Below, piece by piece: positions 21,133 to 24,171 of a stretch of DNA of 24,171 nucleotides. The stretch lies in assembly GCA_964631125.1 (NCBI GenBank), contig CAZVYN010000067.1:1-24171 (forward strand), written 5' to 3'. The notes beneath the pieces were generated by a model. The model was given only the letters and a program-made list of their open reading frames with translations. It had not been told where the DNA came from and did no database searches. Origin of the DNA: CAZVYN01 sp964631125 (lineage in GTDB: Bacteria; Eisenbacteria; RBG-16-71-46; CAIMUX01). Positions within the stretch are counted from its first letter, which is position 1; each line of letters opens with the position of its first letter. Both the position numbers and the translations under genes were made by a program.

Positions 21133-23164
21133 AGCGTGAGAGTTGATAGACCATCGCCGCCACTCCGAGGAGGATGACGAAGGCGTAGGCCTGGACGTAG
21201 CCGGTCTGGAAGAAGCGCAACGCGTAGCTGCCGAGCTTCGAGACCATCCCGACCGCGTTGACCAACATGTCGACGATCCTGACGTCCACGACAGAGAACA
21301 GAACCCGTCTCGAGAACGCGACGGTGGGACGCACGGCGATCGCGTCATACAGTTCGTCGACGCGGTACTTGTCACGCACCAGTCGATAGAGGCCGCCGAG
21401 CGACTGCGCGACGCGCACCGGAACTTCGGGCCGTTTCAGATAGAGGTTCCATCCCAGCAGCATCGCCAGGAGCGACCAACCCAACGACGCCGCCATCAGG
21501 GTCCACTCCAGCGCGGCGTGGTCGGCGTGCTCGACCCCAGCATGTGAATCACCAGCATGTGAATCACCAGCATGCGTATCCACCGCATGCGCGTCGCCGC
21601 CGTGGGCGCCGGCCGTCTCCAGCACTGGCGCGAGCCAGGCCTCGAAACGGTTTCCCCCCAGCCCCATCACCGCCGGCGTGCCGATGAAGCCGATCAGAGC
21701 CGAGCCGAGCGCCAGGAGGATCAGAGGCGTCGTCATGCTGCGGGGCGATTCGTGGAGGTGGTGCGCCGCGTGTTCGTCCACGCGGGACTTGCCGAAGAAG
21801 GTCAGCGCGACCAGCCGGGTCATGTAGAGAGCGGTCAGACCGGCGGCCAGGAACGCCACGCCCCAGAGGAGTTTCGGCAACCACGGATAGGCGGCGTTCT
21901 CGGCGATGAAGGTGCGGTAGAGGATCTCGTCCTTCGAGAAGAAACCGGCGAAGGGGAAGATTCCGCAGATCGCGAGCCAACCGACGAGGAACGTCCGCGT
22001 GGTGATCGGGATCTTCTTGGCCAACCCGCCCATCTTGCGGATGTCCTGCTCGCCGGAAAGGGCGTGGATCACGCTGCCGGCCCCGAGGAACATGAGCGCC
22101 TTGAAGAAGGCGTGCGTGACGACATGGAAGAGGCCGGCCGCGGGGGCGCCCACGCCGACTCCGAGGAACATGAAGCCGAGCTGGCTGACCGTCGAATAGG
22201 CCAGCACCTTCTTGATGTCGAACTGAGTCAGGCCAATGGTGGCGGCGACCAGCGCGGTCGCGGCGCCGACGCAGGCGACGACCGTGAGCGCGTCGGGCGA
22301 GAGCGCGAAGAGCCAGTTCATCCGCACGGCCAGATAGATGCCCGAGGTCACCATGGTGGCGGCGTGGATGAGGGCGGAGACCGGAGTGGGGCCGGCCATG
22401 GCGTCGGGCAACCAGGTGTAGAGCGGGATCTGCGCCGACTTACCGGTCGCTCCGAGGAAGAAGAGGAGCGCCGCGGCGGTGGCGACGCCGGGTCCGATCA
22501 GATGCGCCTGCGCCTGCATCTCGCGGAAAATCAGCGTCCCGTGCCCCTGCTGCACGAAGGCCCAGTAGAGGACGAACATCCCGAGGAGGAAGCCGAAGTC
22601 GCCGATCCGGTTCATGACGAAGGCCTTCATGCCGGCGGCCGCCTTGGCCGGGTCTTCGTGCCAGAACCCGATCAACAGGTACGAGCAGAGCCCGACCCCC
22701 TCCCAGCCGACGAAGAGCAACACGAGGTTGTCGCCGAGCACCAGGGTGATCATCGAGAACATGAACAGGTTGAGGTACGCGAAGTACCGCGCGAACCCTC
22801 GGTCGTGCGACATGTAACCGACCGAGTAGACGTGGATGAGGAAGCCGATCCCCGTCACGAACAGCAGCATCGCCGCGGAGAGCGGGTCGAGCAGGAACCC
22901 GAGGGGGATCCGCAGCGAACCGACCTCGATCCACGAGTAGAGCTCTTGCGTGAGAAAGCGCGCCTCGGGCGTGAGATCACGCAGCGCCAGGAAGCCGATC
23001 ACCGCGACCACGAAGGAAGCGGCCGGCATGAGGCAGGCGATCCAGGCCGACAGCGCGCGCGACGGCCCCTCCGGCCGGTGCGCGCGGCTGAGCGCCATCG
23101 CCCCGTTCAGGATCGCCCCGAGCAGGGGGAAGAACGGGATCAACCACAGGTATTCGACCCGCAT
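21131..23164 (-). CDS. nuoL: NADH-quinone oxidoreductase subunit L
   Basis: This 677-residue subunit is the distal antiporter-like part of complex I, with the long lateral helix at its end. Motifs are Glu155 in FVGWEGVGLCSYLL, Lys242 in GATGKSAQIPLYTWLPDAM, and DIKKVLAYSTVSQLG. Near residues 520-545 a periplasm- or cytoplasm-facing loop is rich in His, Gly, Asp and Ala, with HAGDS pentapeptide repeats; many NuoL proteins have some His here, but this expansion is larger. Length is slightly above the usual 610-650. ATG at 23164 has GGAAG about 8 bases upstream, 14 bases after the nuoK stop. It lies between nuoK and nuoM, the standard order. Confidence 0.97.
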   Translation of the reverse strand: MRVEYLWLIPFFPLLGAILNGAMALSRAHRPEGPSRALSAWIACLMPAASFVVAVIGFLALRDLTPEARFLTQELYSWIEVGSLRIPLGFLLDPLSAAMLLFVTGIGFLIHVYSVGYMSHDRGFARYFAYLNLFMFSMITLVLGDNLVLLFVGWEGVGLCSYLLIGFWHEDPAKAAAGMKAFVMNRIGDFGFLLGMFVLYWAFVQQGHGTLIFREMQAQAHLIGPGVATAAALLFFLGATGKSAQIPLYTWLPDAMAGPTPVSALIHAATMVTSGIYLAVRMNWLFALSPDALTVVACVGAATALVAATIGLTQFDIKKVLAYSTVSQLGFMFLGVGVGAPAAGLFHVVTHAFFKALMFLGAGSVIHALSGEQDIRKMGGLAKKIPITTRTFLVGWLAICGIFPFAGFFSKDEILYRTFIAENAAYPWLPKLLWGVAFLAAGLTALYMTRLVALTFFGKSRVDEHAAHHLHESPRSMTTPLILLALGSALIGFIGTPAVMGLGGNRFEAWLAPVLETAGAHGGDAHAVDTHAGDSHAGDSHAGVEHADHAALEWTLMAASLGWSLLAMLLGWNLYLKRPEVPVRVAQSLGGLYRLVRDKYRVDELYDAIAVRPTVAFSRRVLFSVVDVRIVDMLVNAVGMVSKLGSYALRFFQTGYVQAYAFVILLGVAAMVYQLSR
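21538..21597. repeat. 15-bp tandem repeat, 4 copies, in nuoL
   Basis: Two identical copies of CAGCATGTGAATCAC are followed by two diverged copies. The coding strand reads HAVDT, HAGDS, HAGDS, HAGVE in a His-rich loop of NuoL. The frame is kept. Confidence 0.88.
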
Positions 23165-23178
23165 GCTCCTCGCTTCCG

Positions 23179-23487
23179 TTATTCGTTCAGGATCGAAAGG
23201 TCATCGAGATTGGTCGTCTGCCTGAGGCGGAAGATCGCGACCACGATGGCGAGCCCGATCGCGGCCTCCACGGCGGCGATCGCGATGACGAAGAACGCCA
23301 GGACCTGCCCTTCCATGTTGCCCCACTGGCGCGCATAGGCCAGGAGCGCGAGGTTCACGGCGTTCAGCATCAATTCCACGCACATCAGGACGGTGATGGC
23401 GTTGCGACGGACGAGCACTCCGAGCGCGCCCAAGAAGAAGAGCGCGATCGAGAGCCAGGTGAAGTGTTCGGTGGTGATCTCGCCCAC
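23179..23487 (-). CDS. nuoK: NADH-quinone oxidoreductase subunit K
   Basis: This 102-residue subunit has three membrane helices and belongs to the E-channel region of complex I. The conserved membrane glutamates are in CVELMLNAVNLAL and in AIAAVEAAIGLAI. Length matches the family (about 100). The GTG start at 23487 follows the nuoJ stop by 1 base; a G-rich GGGGGG lies 6 bases before it. Confidence 0.96.
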   Translation of the reverse strand: MGEITTEHFTWLSIALFFLGALGVLVRRNAITVLMCVELMLNAVNLALLAYARQWGNMEGQVLAFFVIAIAAVEAAIGLAIVVAIFRLRQTTNLDDLSILNE

Positions 23488-23488
23488 G

Positions 23489-23989
23489 TCATTCCCCCCG
23501 CTTCGCGATGACCACCGCGCCCAGGATGCCCACGAGCAGGATCAAGGACACGATTTCGAAGGGCAGAACATACCGGGTGAAGACGATGTCGGCCAGATTC
23601 TCGACCGTTCCGAAGTCGGGAGGGATGGCGGCGGGCGGAGGCGCCGGGCGCGCGCCGGCGATGCGCAGCAACATCAGTCCGCCAGCCAAAAGACAGACGA
23701 GGGCGCTGAAGAGCAATTTGCCGCGCTGGATCGATTGCGCCCGCAGATCGGCCTCGCGCAGATCGAGCAACATGATGACGAAGACGATCAGCACGACCAC
23801 GGCGCCGGTGTAGACGAGGATCTGGATGATGAAGAGAAACGGGGCCGAGAGCGCGGCGAAGAGCCCGGCCAACGCGGTCAGACAGATCGCGAGAGCCAAC
23901 GCGCTGGCCATGGGAGATCGCTTCCCCACGACGAACGCGCCCGAGACGAGGCTCGTCAGCGCCAACGACCAGAAGACGATCGGGTTCAT
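23489..23989 (-). CDS. nuoJ: NADH-quinone oxidoreductase subunit J
   Basis: This 166-residue membrane subunit of complex I is expected to have five helices. The conserved third-helix region FLFIIQILVYTGAVVVLIVF is present, including the Tyr-Thr-Gly part that forms the pi-bulge in the family. The start ATG at 23989 shares its A with the TGA of nuoI (TGATG), so the two are coupled; GGGGG lies 4 bases ahead. Length is typical. Its last helix, FEIVSLILLVGILGAVVIAK, is also standard. Confidence 0.96.
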   Translation of the reverse strand: MNPIVFWSLALTSLVSGAFVVGKRSPMASALALAICLTALAGLFAALSAPFLFIIQILVYTGAVVVLIVFVIMLLDLREADLRAQSIQRGKLLFSALVCLLAGGLMLLRIAGARPAPPPAAIPPDFGTVENLADIVFTRYVLPFEIVSLILLVGILGAVVIAKRGE

Positions 23990-24171
23990 CAGACCCCCTT
24001 CGAACTCGTGCGCCAGCCGGCCGGCGATTGCGGGCGCTCGATCGGCTTGCCGTCTTCCCACTCCGTCTCGTCGGGGTCGACGGGGGGCGCGATCGGCTCA
24101 CCGGTCGACGGCGCCCGCGCCGCGCGCGGCGCTTGGTGCTCGAGGAAGCTCTTCCCGTGCAGCAGAAAGTC
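23989..24171 (-). CDS. nuoI: NADH-quinone oxidoreductase subunit I, C-terminal end only
   Basis: This is a partial gene that enters from the right edge; 60 residues and the TGA are visible. The cluster domains are outside the window, so identity rests on position (directly before nuoJ, 1-base overlap) and on the DFLLHGKSFLEH start, which suits the end of NuoI. Beyond that stretch a Pro/Ala/Glu-rich hydrophilic tail of about 45 residues is present, longer than in many NuoI proteins. Confidence 0.75.
   Translation of the reverse strand, partial: DFLLHGKSFLEHQAPRAARAPSTGEPIAPPVDPDETEWEDGKPIERPQSPAGWRTSSKGV

Noticed and set aside
21572..23338. Open frame of 588 codons on the plus strand opposite nuoL and nuoK
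   Set aside because: It is a charged low-complexity shadow (Glu/Arg/Asp/His) of membrane-protein codons and spans two nuo genes.

Overview
The window is GC-rich, gene-dense bacterial DNA from a Gram-negative-type organism: it has a lipoprotein signal peptidase, a lipobox protein, an MltG peptidoglycan enzyme, a complete Nuo membrane arm, and secreted proteins with signal peptides. A large secreted metalloprotease ends in an FlgD-like carboxy-terminal domain, and a small secreted protein carries Cys-rich 'GACC' repeats. This mix recalls deep-branching FCB-type lineages such as Candidatus Eisenbacteria. That placement is an inference from protein style and has not been tested. Starts are often GTG or TTG, usually with a clear AGGAGG-like site.

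Layout, left to right. (1) 1-109: the 5' end of a secreted protein gene (minus strand). (2) 424-9409, minus strand: a long compact gene train, read from divIVA-like down through purine nucleoside phosphorylase, DksA/TraR-type zinc-finger protein, lspA, an rluD-type pseudouridine synthase, a STAS anti-sigma antagonist, an RsbW-type ATPase, ruvX, mltG, a secreted Cys-rich repeat protein, a LarE-type PP-loop protein, a two-helix membrane protein and finally tRNA-Val(TAC). Most junctions are 4-base ATGA/GTGA overlaps, so translational coupling is likely. (3) 9680-13272, plus strand: class I fructose-1,6-bisphosphatase and the secreted gluzincin protease. (4) 13279-17831: an unknown secreted protein (minus), a GT4 glycosyltransferase (plus, with no canonical start codon), a Nudix hydrolase, a lipoprotein and a cupin (all minus). 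(5) 17979-24171, minus strand: nuoI(partial)-J-K-L-M-N, the membrane arm of NADH:quinone oxidoreductase.

The big minus-strand train combines envelope biogenesis (DivIVA, LspA, MltG), RNA and translation (RluD, DksA, tRNA), DNA maintenance (RuvX) and a two-protein partner-switching module (STAS plus Bergerat-fold ATPase). LspA would mature the lipoprotein encoded at 16152-17321. The Nuo proteins form the proton-pumping arm of complex I.

The most striking pattern not explained by gene calls is that five unrelated genes (larE-like, dksA-like, divIVA-like, nuoM, nuoL) each contain a local, in-frame tandem repeat with exactly a 15-bp period, giving pentapeptide repeats. The units differ in sequence from gene to gene. 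This looks like a genome-level tendency to expand 5-codon units in disordered tails or loops of conserved proteins. I found no CRISPR array, insertion sequence, phage gene or defence system in the window.
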